Shown: positions 54,668 through 64,000 of the stretch, piece by piece | Layout of the letters: every line of letters begins with the position of its first letter | Position numbering within the stretch: position 1 is the first letter of the stretch | Assembly (NCBI GenBank): GCA_003439945.1 | Contig: QVRM01002240.1 | Span: 124,001 to 188,000, forward strand | Length of the DNA stretch: 64,000 nt | Reading direction: 5' to 3' | Source of the DNA: Dermanyssus gallinae | Lineage: Eukaryota; Arthropoda; Arachnida; Mesostigmata; Dermanyssidae | Translations under genes and position numbers: made by a program | The notes under the pieces: model-generated | Database searches by the model: none | What the model saw: the letters and a program-made list of their open reading frames with translations, nothing else | Told to the model about the DNA's origin: nothing

Positions 54668-54887
54668 TTTTTAGTATTTCCCTACAACTGTGGGACCCAA
54701 ACGTGTACCCGCGTAGGCTCACCCTCCCCCCCCCCCGTCTCAATCCATAGAGCCGATGATAGCGGCGGCGTTTCCCCTACACACTGCGAGCGAGAGTTGC
54801 TGACGCAGAAACTCGCCCTCGCGCTGGTCACCCATGTTAGCACTAATTTTGATACCTAGATCTTTGAGGAGGATACTTGTGTTCTTG
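54668..54887 (-). pseudogene. 5'-truncated LINE 3' end ending in a fold-back hairpin
   Basis: It is nearly identical to 29975-30180 (same stop region, RGNAAA-coding segment and conserved TTTGATACCTAG). A (TTA)n tail tract lies at 54635-54660. Its truncated 5' end is followed by an inverted copy of its last 32 bases. Confidence 0.75.
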
Positions 54888-54919
54888 CAAGTATCCTCCT
54901 CAAAGATCTAGGTATCAAA
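54848..54919. repeat. perfect 32+32 base hairpin at LINE 5' end
   Basis: Arms 54848-54879 and 54888-54919 are exact reverse complements with an 8-base loop (TGTTCTTG). The left arm is LINE sequence; the right arm is its inversion. Confidence 0.93.
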
Positions 54920-55025
54920 TACCCTATAATAATATCTTATTGTTATTATTATTATTTTATTTTTTTTTGTGGTAAAATGCGTTATGCACACCGGGCGACG
55001 TTGTTAAAGCCTCGGTAGTGTGGGA

Positions 55026-55540
55026 CTAGCAACCACTAAAATCCAGTCGTCCTCTTTGCCCCTTGACGGGGGGTGGCCGCAGTACTGTCTTCTTGAGATT
55101 CCTTACCCTGGCCATTCTTTTTGCCATTAAGGCTGCTCGGCTTTGTGCGGCGGTTATTTTCGCCTCAGAGATACCTTGTGCGAATCTTCTTACCAGAATC
55201 CAGGATTTGTGATCTTTGAGGAGCGCCTCTAAAAGGCCCTGGCATGTCAGGGGGTTCTGCAGTCCTAGGTTCCGGGACAATAGCTCTCGCTCAGTGTCGA
55301 AGAAGGAGCACCGCTCATAGCAGTGCCTAACATCATCCGGCTTCCCCGAGTTGCACATGCGGCATACAAGGGAGTCAGTCTTATCAATGCGGTGTAGGTA
55401 CTGCTGAAAGCAGGCACCATGGCCTGGTAACAGTTGCGCGAGTGGGTAGGTAAGCGAGCCGTGAGGCTGTACCATTTTTAAGATCAGGAAGTATTGATCT
55501 TCTCCAATATCCAGGATGGCCCGGCTGGATTGCTTCCCAT
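55026..55540 (-). pseudogene. LINE polyprotein C-terminal fragment with CCHC-like motif and (TAA)n tail
   Basis: An open minus frame of about 170 codons has LAQLLPGHGACFQQYLHRI, then CRMCNSGKPDDVRHCYERC (C-x2-C-x10-H-x4-C), as at the C terminus of R1/Jockey-like RT proteins. The + strand (TTA)n at 54938-54958 is the 3' tail. The ORF stop is intact; the upstream part is lost. Confidence 0.78.
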
Positions 55541-55700
55541 TGCTGGCTTCATTTGCTTAGTGTGTCGGTTCTGCTGACTAGTGTGCCCTCCGTCAGAACG
55601 TTGGTTACATGGTTTCTTGATGCCAATTCTTTTACTCTTAAGTCCCAGGGAATTTGTCTGGAGAGGACCTGTACGGCTGCTGTGGAAGCCGTGCGACTTG

Positions 55701-55732
<32 letters not shown>

Positions 55733-56033
55733 ACGTATTCATTAAATCTCGAAAACGGCATTCGTTTCCGTTAATCTTGGACATATATAGAATATGTTGT
55801 ATGTGCATCTCAAGAAGATGTCAGCGACCTAACGCCCAGATAGCTGGCGCAGACCGACATGTTTCATGATGATATTTGGTGGAGACAAGGCCGCAAAATT
55901 TGCAGCAACACTCATCGGAAGGGTTATGGAACCCAGTGCGGTGGCACAGATTTATTATTATTATTATTATTATTATTCGGCAAGAAATACGGCAACTGTT
56001 GCCGCTTGCAGTGTGCCGAGAAAACGCCGGTTA

Positions 56034-57017
56034 TACAGGGTCTGACGGAAAGATTTCAAGAGCGATATACAGAATTGTAGAGCTCGTTAAAGTAAATGTT
56101 TTTCCAATGGAACATGGTCTCTTATAAGTCTTGTTTTGGAGTAAGAGTGAAATTACTACAATTTGTAACACTGGTGTTTTTGCCCGACATAGGAGCACAA
56201 AATGTGCTGTTGCAAGACAACCAGTCTTCCTATACAGAAAGCACACGTTTGTCTTCGTGGCGTCACGCCAAATACTTCAAAATCTTAACCCTACAACCAC
56301 TCACAGTGGACACAAAACTGACACATTCAGCCAATGCGCAATTCATGGCAATCATTTTGGTAGCAAAACTTATGGCAATGCGAGCTATGGTTGTAGAGTG
56401 ATGACGATTTTTCGGCGAACATGTCGAGATTAAGTGCGTAAAAAATGACGCGCTGCGGCGGTCGCGCGACACGTCGGCGGTAGTGAACGTCGCCACACAG
56501 TCATTTTACATGCACTTAATCTGGACATGCTCTTCGAAAAATCGTAATTACTTTGCAACCACAGCTCGCATTGACATATATTTGGTACCAAAATGATCGC
56601 CATGAAATCGCTTAAATGAGTTAGTTTTGAGCGCTGCATGTTTGTAGGGTAACGATTTTGAGGTAATTGGCGTGAAAGCTAATAAACGACTTCATTTTTG
56701 GCGAATTCTCTTTTAAGCGATTATGTCGCATCTTCTGACGGGCCTTATATATTCTTCAGAAAAAAAGCAGAATTTCACGAAGGGAATCACGAAGACGAAG
56801 GTGTGCTTAGTTTCTGTATAGGAAGACTGGTTGTCTCGCAACAGTACATTTTGTGCTCCTATGTGAGGCAAAAACACCAGTATTACAAATTGTAATTTTC
56901 ACTCTCACTCCAAAACAAGACTTTTCAGAGACCATGTTCCATTGAAAAAAAACATTTGCGTTAACGAGCTCTACAATTCTGTATATCGCTCTTCAAATCT
57001 TTCTGTCACACCCTGTA
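56034..57017. mobile_element. fold-back (MITE-like) element with very long inverted repeats, TA-flanked
   Basis: The left half (56034-56449) and right half (56501-57017) are inverted copies around a spacer of about 50 GC-rich bases. The ends are TACAGGGTCTGACGG and its complement CACACCCTGTA, each flanked by TA (56032-56033 and 57018-57019). Matches run along nearly the whole arm (GTCTTGTTTTGGAGT, GACAACCAGTCTTCCTATAC, AATGCGAGCT). The left arm lacks about 100 bases present in the right. No transposase frame is present. TA duplication and the CAGGGT end suggest mobilisation by a Tc1/mariner-type transposase. Confidence 0.85.
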
Positions 57018-57032
57018 TAGTCGGTTCTATAG

Positions 57033-57072
<40 letters not shown>

Positions 57073-57699
57073 GCAGCTACTTTGAGGGCGTCCTACAGTG
57101 TAGCGTACAGAGTTTAGCTAGACGTCTGCCCATATGCTTTCCTACAGTCGATAAGTAGTATACCTTTTCTGTAGACTAGACTCAACGAAGCGCAGGAAGC
57201 AACAGTGCTTCATATCAATTGAAAACACCTAATTAAGTTGCCGTTTATTGGGCTTTCAGTCGGCGGGCGGGGGTGGAGGCTTTTTTGTTCGCACCGGTAG
57301 CTTCACTAATCGGTTGTCTAGACAGCTAAGCCGTGTACGCGGAGTCCCTCACTCAGCGTCACACTTTTAAGATCAGCAATCGAATTGGCGTTTTTGACGT
57401 CATTTATCGCTGTACAATAGAATGCCTGTGCCCTATTTGGCGTCATTCGAAAACCGCCAAATGCCGGGAAGAAGAAGAGGCCTATAGCTGTCTCTGCTGT
57501 TTATTCGTTAAAACCATTCTCGATGACCAAAGTAGGACTAACCATCATGCGCGTGTTGAAACAACATCACTGCATCAGCGCATATGGTGGTGTTATAAAT
57601 ACAGTGTTTCGCTACGTAACCCACGTTACGTAATTGAGCCGTATCGAGTCGAGTAGTTAACATAGAATTAGAAATTTTTTTTAAGGAGATTGTTTTTAA

Positions 57700-57795
57700 T
57701 TCGAGACCGTCCTCCGTCCCCTGTGGACTTGGAACTTAACCAGAGGTATATCTTCAATGAGACCTCCGCTAACTTGACCATCGTCAAAACTCATG
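57700..57795 (-). repeat. SINE family C 3'-end fragment
   Basis: GACCGTCCTCCGTCCCCTG and GGACTTGGAACTTAACC are the reverse complement of the 3' end of the 28942 copy. The head is absent. Confidence 0.55.
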
Positions 57796-58344
57796 TCGTC
57801 ATCGAATGAGAGGCGAGTAAGTAAACTCGCGTACTCAGCTCACTGTGAGACTGAAATAAAGGAAGTCACTTATCACTCTCTATCTCTGATCAACTGCCGG
57901 CACGTGTCGGAGGCTTGTGCCTCGAGTATGCAAACGCTTAGCAACACGTGTCCCCCAGACCACCTCTCTCCCCACCCCAACCAAATGACCTACCTCAACC
58001 CTATGCCGGATCGCCCCACCCCGGATCGTAAACCGCTGCTAATTTGCCTCCTGCCTTCACGTTTCGAGCGTGCTTGACAGACAGCCTTGCCTTTCTTGCC
58101 GCCTGTGCCACTTTTCGAGCTCTGCACAATACCGGACATCAAATTCCAACCCGCTATACCGCTGCTATACGGTCGGCGGGGCTATGCGCTGGTGCTAGGT
58201 ACGCGGCCCTGCATCACCACATAGATGTTCGACCCGTGACTCAGGGGCCACCGAGTCAGATCGTGCGTCTAGCCTCGTGTTGGCCAGCTGCTTCAGGCTA
58301 GGTTGTGGGAGGAACGTGGTCTGCAAGAGTATGTATGGTATATG

Positions 58345-58375
<31 letters not shown>

Positions 58376-58654
58376 GAGCGCATGTACAAATGTGTGTCTG
58401 TAGTAATGCGTTAGCGGAACGCTTCGCAATCCGGGACCAAACCAATCTGTTTGCGTACGTTCACGGCCATTTTTCGAGATTGACCAATTCTCCTCTCTGC
58501 CGACAGCGCCTCGTTTGTCGTCGATTGAATACGTCGACGACGACGACGACGACAACAACAACAACTAGAATACACAACAAAAATATAACGATGCTGTCTC
58601 TTCCGCTCATTGGCAGTCCTCCAGGGTACGTTTGACAGACAAAGCCATATCTGT

Positions 58655-58895
58655 TGACGAGTTTGTTGTTTGTTGTTGTTGTTAGTGTTGTTGTTGTTAT
58701 TGTTGTTGTTGTGTTGTTGCCGTTGTTGTTGTTGTTAATGTTGTTGTTGTTGCCGTTTTTGTTGTTGTTAATGTTGTTGTTGTGTTGTTGCCGTTGTTGT
58801 TGTCGTCGCTGTTTGTTGTTGTTGCCGTTTTTGTTGTTGTTTGTTGCCGTTTTGTTGTTGTTGTTGCCGTTGTTCGTTGTTGTTGTTGATTAGTT
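58655..58895 (+). repeat. long (TTG)n-rich tract
   Basis: About 240 bases of GTT units with GCC and AAT interruptions. Frames through it give poly-Leu, poly-Val or poly-Gln/Asn/Thr and are not genes. Confidence 0.9.
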
Positions 58896-60444
58896 TTCAG
58901 ATGTTGTTTCCCGTGGTCTCCTCTATAGGCAATGCCGAATGCCGGCAGCACCATCTGACGTGGGAGTCGATGAGTCTGGCAATAGGCGGCAGTGGTGAGT
59001 GTATCGAAGTACTCAAGATGACGACACAGATCGACACTACGCTGATGATGGGCGGCTGAGCAGGAACAGCCTCTCTTGTAGTTGCGTGCGGCATATCGCC
59101 GCCCGCGTCGACGACGCCCTTTAAAGTCGTCGACTCGCAGCATAAACGGCGCAGTACTCGACAGAGCAGCGAACCACCCAACACCGCGGCCGGACGACGG
59201 ATCTCCACCATCTGGGGCAGTTTCTTCATCTTTCGCTCTACCTCCAGCGTCAATCCGCTGCCTGATTCCGCTACTTCACCGATCCATAGCCCACCAACTC
59301 CAAGTGAATTGTCGGAATATCTTCTCGATCCACGTCCAAAGCAAGTTACTACACTGACATGCATGTATTAATTTTTTTTATGAGTACACACATATATATA
59401 TATATACCAAACACAATTTACTGAAATAATATTACAGTTAGTCGGCGCAATTCACCGACGTCGTACGTAAGTGAAGCGGGTAAGTAAGGATTTACTACAA
59501 AACAAGGTCGTCACGTTGTCACAAACAGGATTTCGTCACCAAACCGGCTCGTCGTTAAGGAGAACTGTTACGTTCAACGTACTGCTAGAACTGTATATAT
59601 ATATATATATATTTGACAAAGGTTTACAAATCGCTACATTAATTGCGCCCTACATTAATTTATGGGTCCCTTCTTTCAGACACCTGGCTTCTTGTTGGCC
59701 TCCTCCCTCAGTCTGTCTCACTCTGTTGCTCAATTTTTTTTAAATGCATTGTTTTGGTGCAGAATCCGTCCTCACATACACTTTCGATTATTATTAGATC
59801 ATTTTTCATTATCTGTTAGAATACTCACAGCGCCTTTGTAAGCGCATGTTTACAGTGCCTACCGTACTCAAGCCCAACAAAAAACTCACATGTCATCCCA
59901 CGAAAAGTGGGCTTTTTTGTTGTGCCTAACCTAACCGTTGAATAATGCTAACAGTCGCCGTTACTTTTACGTGCTTTAATTTATGTTAATATTTTAATTG
60001 ATGCGTTAGTGAACCACATAGCGAGCTGGATCCTCTTGCCAACCGCCTACTTCCACAAGCAGGGGCCACGTTGTCGATCTCTTTATCACTTTGGCAAGTC
60101 GATCTTTTTTTAACGCTCCGACAACCACATTTTAGACGCTCGTAATGGGCTAAGTTGCCTGTGACACTATATCGTCTAAATGCATCTATCGTCATCGCGT
60201 TCTCGTACTGAAATTAAATAGGCTTCTCAGTCAAGTATCTCGAAGATTGGCTATGCAGGCGGTATCTATGGGTGTCACCATTCTTTACATTTTTCCACGT
60301 TTTCCACGTTGGAAAGAAGAGCAAAGCAAAGGACCACGAGGAGCAGAGAAAAAACAACGGCAAAATTAACTAAAACAGAAGTGAGCCGAGTGTCAATCTA
60401 ACTTCCTCTCTCTCTCTCGTTCTTTCCGTCTGCTGCTGTATTAG
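58896..60444 (+). other. region upstream of the LIM coding exon, possible 5' UTR exons
   Basis: Donor-like sites GGCAGTG|GTGAGTG (58995) and AAGCGG|GTAAGTA (59480) could end non-coding first exons, since the LIM ATG directly follows an acceptor. 59080-59350 is GC-rich with an unconvincing frame. (TA)n lies at 59594-59612. Confidence 0.3.
60100..60235 (+). repeat. interspersed repeat family D, copy 2
   Basis: This is the partner of 32494-32632. It lies about 200 bases upstream of the LIM coding exon, in sense orientation. Confidence 0.6.
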
Positions 60445-60658
60445 ATGCCTTTCCGACCCGCAACGGAGCAAGCCAGGTGCCCGAAGTGCGCCAAAATTGT
60501 CTATCATGCCGAGGAGATCCTCGCCGGTGGAGAGAAGTGGCACAAGATCTGCTTCTACTGCGGACTCTGCCTGAAGCGTCTAGACTCCACGTGTGCCACC
60601 GAGCACGAGGGCGAAGTCTATTGCAAACAGTGCTATTCTCGCAAGTTTGGCCCTAAGG
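60445..60658 (+). CDS. Mlp60A: LIM gene, coding exon 1 (LIM domain)
   Basis: The exon opens with ATG straight after a strong pyrimidine tract and GTATTAG (acceptor at 60443-60444). It ends at AAGG before GTAAGTGA (GT at 60659). It encodes residues 1-71 plus one base and contains every zinc ligand of the LIM domain. If the donor were read through, the frame would stop after two codons (TGA at 60664), which supports the splice. Confidence 0.88.
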
Positions 60659-61938
60659 GTAAGTGACGCATACGCGGGGCATGTACATGCCCATATGCAC
60701 GTACATGCCCATTTGTGCAGATACAAACGGGCTGAATCCGCTACCTCACCGATTCATACTTACATGGCACGAGTTTGTTCTGACCACAGTTGTATGGCCA
60801 TATATTCGCACCGTATACATATATACACACACCATTGTGACTTATTGTGATTCTAGACTCAATTTAAAGTGCTTTTTAGGTCAAGGCCGATTGCAGAGGC
60901 ATTTTACAATTACACGAAGATAGACTCTCAAGCTTAGCTCGTGCACAGTATTATTGAATCGTGAGTTTTTTATGGCGTGACGTCGGGATACCCTTTGACA
61001 GTCAGTTTGCCATACCAGCTCATCACTTGCGAATAATAATTCCCGCGCTGTCCGTATTATTATTATTAGAACAATACAATTGTGAGACCTGAGTGTGCAT
61101 TCTACTTAATTCATGGCTTCCCTCTAGCTATTCTCAGCCCATCGCACCTAATATCGACGCGGCATTTCCTCTGCAAACTGCTAGTAAAGGCAGCTGCCTC
61201 AGAAACTCGCCTTCGCGTATATGCCCGGTATTTTCTTGTATTCGATCACTTAAGTCTTTACACATTTCCTTGTACTTCTGCTGACCTGGCTTATAATCTC
61301 CATTGCAATCAGCACAAAATGATATTTTGGCTCTAACTCTGCGTATTTACGCCACTTTCCTTTTTCTGCATATTCGGCAACCCATCCCGCCTAGGTGGCG
61401 CTGTGGCACAAATAAGGCTGTGCAGGATACTGTCGCCACCCAAACCAGGCATTTGACTTTATTCGGAACGGTGACACCGTCAGGTCTTTTATCGTTATGG
61501 AGTCCCAGTCAGGGTTATTATTCTATCTATTTTGTTTCGTGCACCCGTAATCACACATTTCGGTTTGTCGTTCGTGTGGCTCATGGGAAGCTATAGCGAA
61601 CACCATGTAGAGTACGCTGCACACGATACACGGGTAGCACGGATTGACTGACAGAGAGGCAGACAGATATCGATATATATACATACATATATATATCCAC
61701 TCGAAGTTTGCTACAGCAGGTCGGGAAACGCCTGATTCTAGCCAGCGGAGACAAACGAGCCGGTGATTTTCTCAGACAGCACCTGTTGCTGGATGTGCAA
61801 CGGGGCAATGCGGCCTCGGTTCGGGGCACTCTCCAGAAATCGCTGGTCCCTACACTGGACCCCCCGTAACGGTGCACACGTTCGCAGGGACTCAAATGTC
61901 ATGTTCCCACCCTGAATGATTGATTACATTGAATAAAT

Positions 61939-62010
<72 letters not shown>

Positions 62011-62193
62011 TCCGGGTCGGTTCTGTCGCTTTGAACAGGTGTTGGCTTCGGTGGAGGTGCGGGATGCCTGTCGATGGACAAAGGCGAGGTGTTCGGCAAC
62101 ACCGAGTCTGCCCGGAATAAGCCCCTCGACCCGTATTACGGTCAGGGCGGTGGCTGGCAGAGACCTACTCGCGCATTCCACTCGAATAACTAA
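60445..62193 (+). CDS. Mlp60A: muscle LIM protein, short single-LIM form, two coding exons
   Basis: Coding exons 60445-60658 and 62039-62193 join in phase 1 (AAGG|GTAAGT ... TTGAACAG|GTGTTGG), giving 122 residues. The LIM domain has all eight ligands, C12, C15, H33, C36, C39, C42, C60 and C63, with the expected C-x2-C-x17-H-x2-C-x2-C-x2-C spacing. It is followed by KFGPKG and the Gly-rich linker GVGFGGGAGCLS typical of CRP/Mlp proteins. Family members bind alpha-actinin or actin at the Z-disc and support muscle differentiation; that function is inferred. The protein ends after one LIM and a roughly 38-residue tail (residues 85-122) that I do not recognise. This resembles the one-LIM Mlp60A product (about 92 aa) but is longer. 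More LIM exons could lie beyond the window. The acceptor lies directly against the ATG, so the 5' UTR must be in an upstream exon. Confidence 0.85.
61090..61880 (+). pseudogene. two pieces of the LINE tail family inside the LIM gene intron
   Basis: 61100-61600 aligns in sense with the + strand of 30060-30560 (TCGGCAACCCA, AGGCATTTGACTTTA, CATGGGAAGC), so this piece is a minus-strand LINE. 61695-61880 encodes VGKRLILASGDKRAGDFLRQ then LQRGNAAS-like DVQRGNAASV on the + strand, so it is oppositely oriented. Confidence 0.6.
61940..62006. repeat. (TA)n tract abutting the LIM exon 2 acceptor
   Basis: About 65 bases of pure TA ending about 32 bases before the AG at 62037-62038. Confidence 0.93.
62039..62193 (+). 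CDS. Mlp60A: LIM gene, coding exon 2 (Gly-rich linker and C-terminal tail)
   Basis: The exon is found by completing the split Gly codon. GT GTT GGC TTC GGT reads on as the CRP/Mlp linker (GFGGGAGCLSMD), then a tail ending RAFHSNN before TAA at 62191. It is only 155 bases long. The acceptor AACAG lies about 30 bases after a (TA)n tract of roughly 65 bases (61940-62006), so the pyrimidine tract is very short. Confidence 0.8.
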
Positions 62194-63800
62194 GATCCGA
62201 GCAGATCAAGCACTGTGGCCGCTAACAACAACAACAACAACAACAACAACAGCAGCAGCAACAACAACAATAACACCGGCACGAGTCGTGGCAGGATCAG
62301 CAGAATAATTACATGAATTGACTATTCGGATTCTTACTTGTAATTGTTATCTCTTGAAGCCGCTTGAAGAAACGTGCACCAGCGTCCACCTTGTGCCACT
62401 CAATGATGGATGGGCGTGCTCCGATCAAGACCTAACCCCGAAATCAACACCCCTGACTGGAGGAACAACAACTTGGTTCGCTCGACGTTGCAGTTGCGTC
62501 GACTTCTACGCTGTCGTTGTTATTGCTGCACGAAGCGGGAGGTGCAGAGATTAGACCAAAGACCAGACGAGGCATATGTTTCTTGCTGGTGTTTTTTTTG
62601 GGGGGGGGGGAGAGGAGAGTGCGCGAAGCAAGCACAACGGAGTCTTAGGAGGCAGATATTCACGTACAACACGACGATACCACACAAGGGGATTTTTTTG
62701 CATTTAGTACTCAGAGCAAACGCTCTGATCGTCCAGCAATCCACCATATAGTTCCGCCAACTGAACAGCCAGCCATGTGTAGTGTTTTCCATTTCGGCGT
62801 CATCCGGCGTCAAAGATGACACGTGAGCGCGCGAACCTCGCTTTCAGACCCGATCAGCGTCAAACCATCTCTCGGCTGAACTGTACAGAATTAGTGAATA
62901 GTTAGTTGAACAAACTACTGAACAGCGAGGCATCGTGTGCAAGGTGATAATGTGCAGTGTAGTTAGTTGTGTCGAGTCGGCGTGCCGCCGGGAGTGGTCG
63001 ACACTGCACGATAGGCGGTAGAGTACTTTGGTGGACAAGTATATAGACAATAGGCATTTGAGCACGCACACACACAAACATCGCATCAGCAGCAGATCGA
63101 AAAATCTCCGTATCTGCCGTCAGTTCTGCATGCTGCAAGCAACTGACACGGATTGACAGTCAAACGACTAGAAGACGACATAATACCTCCTCCCCCGCGC
63201 CCTAGAGAAGTGAAGTTTTTCATACAAAAGCAGCAAGACAATATCGCATAGGCATGACAAAATGCGAGTGACAACCGAGCTGTTCTACTGCCTGTTACTG
63301 TTGAATAAACATAACGGAAAGCTCTACCGTTTGCCCACACTCGAGGACGTTTTATTTGATTGCATCCCATATTTATACACTTCTGCTGAATCTATCAACC
63401 TTATGTTTAGCCATCTTGCAGTTTGTTCAATCATGCGTAAATAGGTATTAGGCAAATTGCATTTGAACCAAACCCTCAGTCTTTGGTACAACGCAGCTTT
63501 AGTTGGAAGGAAATACAATCCCGACATAAAGGCGTTAGCTTGTTCACGAACTAAAATAGCTTACAATCGAACATAGTCATTTTCTATAATGCCTTATTTG
63601 CGCTTATTTGGTATAGCTTTCTTATATGCTACCACAAAATGAGTTTGCGCGGTTGTATAGTTTGTTTGGAAAGATACCTTGAGACAAAAGAGGTTACGCT
63701 AGAGGCATTAATATGGAATCCCGTCGATCAGCCAGACTCTTAGAAAAAGAAACAGTTGACTACAATACGGGGATTTTGCGTATTTAGATCGACTCAAGGC
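62194..63800. other. DNA downstream of the LIM gene, no gene seen
   Basis: (CAA)n at 62225-62275 would lie in the LIM 3' UTR. There is a G run at 62597-62610. No further LIM exon was found. Confidence 0.5.
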
Positions 63801-63838
63801 GCCTACAGAATATATATATATATATATATATATATAAT

Positions 63839-63858
63839 GGTGAGCAAGTATTTACAAA

Positions 63859-63899
<41 letters not shown>

Positions 63900-63942
63900 G
63901 GTTTGTAAATACTTGCTCACCAAGCAAGTATTTACAAACCAT
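63839..63942. repeat. three-arm inverted repeat with (TA)n loop
   Basis: Arm 1 63839-63862 and arm 2 63898-63921 are exact reverse complements (24 bases) around a (TA)n loop. Arm 2 then pairs with a third segment, 63923-63942 (20 of 20 bases: AGCAAGTATTTACAAACCAT). Another (TA)n tract precedes arm 1. Confidence 0.93.
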
Positions 63943-64000
63943 AGCCTATTTATATAAAGAAAAACATACGATCTTGTACAGTAACTCATAGTAACGGCAA

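Larger units (their letters stand above)
60659..62038 (+). other. LIM gene intron with LINE debris and a (TA)n tract
   Basis: The intron is bounded by GTAAGT and CAG. From about 61090 to 61880 it carries two pieces of a decayed non-LTR retrotransposon and ends in a long (TA)n run next to the acceptor. Confidence 0.75.

Noticed and set aside
58654..59143. Leu/Val-rich or Thr/Gln-rich frames on both strands
   Set aside because: They are translations of the (TTG)n tract, not membrane proteins.

Overview
The window is nuclear DNA from an animal, most likely an arthropod. Two spliced genes with arthropod relatives support this: a many-fingered C2H2 zinc-finger gene of the RREB1 / pebbled (hindsight) family, and a muscle LIM protein gene of the Mlp60A / CRP family. 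The setting is repeat-rich and largely non-coding. It holds about two dozen long (TA)n tracts, very abundant GTT/CAA, CAG and GAC triplet tracts, tRNA-derived SINEs, decayed non-LTR retrotransposons with (TAA)n tails, and a dead mariner. A mite or other chelicerate is a guess; nothing here fixes the species.

Layout. 1-5,000: AT-rich, with LINE debris, two possible orphan exons (1392-1499, 2984-3064) and a SINE. 5,280-17,400: GC-rich blocks full of triplet repeats alternate with AT-rich stretches. No reading frame here is convincing, but good splice donors at 6303 and 11147 suggest non-coding 5' exons. 17,400-31,400: a repeat graveyard (LINE endonuclease/RT relic, SINEs, tandem duplication, possible LTR-integrase relic). 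31,417-41,934: five coding exons of the zinc-finger gene on the + strand. All four splice junctions keep phase and together give 1,608 residues from a provisional Met at 31840. 41,935-58,900: AT-rich repeat territory with a mariner relic, a LINE 3' end with an intact tail ORF, and a roughly 1 kb fold-back element (56034-57017). 60,445-62,193: the LIM gene in two coding exons, 122 residues. 62,200-64,000: no gene seen, ending in a triple inverted-repeat structure.

The two genes have no visible functional link. The zinc-finger protein should be a nuclear transcription factor, with a PLDLA motif that fits recruitment of the CtBP co-repressor. The LIM protein should act in the muscle sarcomere or cytoskeleton. 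The most unusual observations are the large TA-flanked fold-back element, three separate near-perfect hairpins (one formed at the truncated 5' end of a LINE copy), at least three tRNA-like SINE families with copies in the zinc-finger gene's introns, and the terminal tail of the LIM protein.
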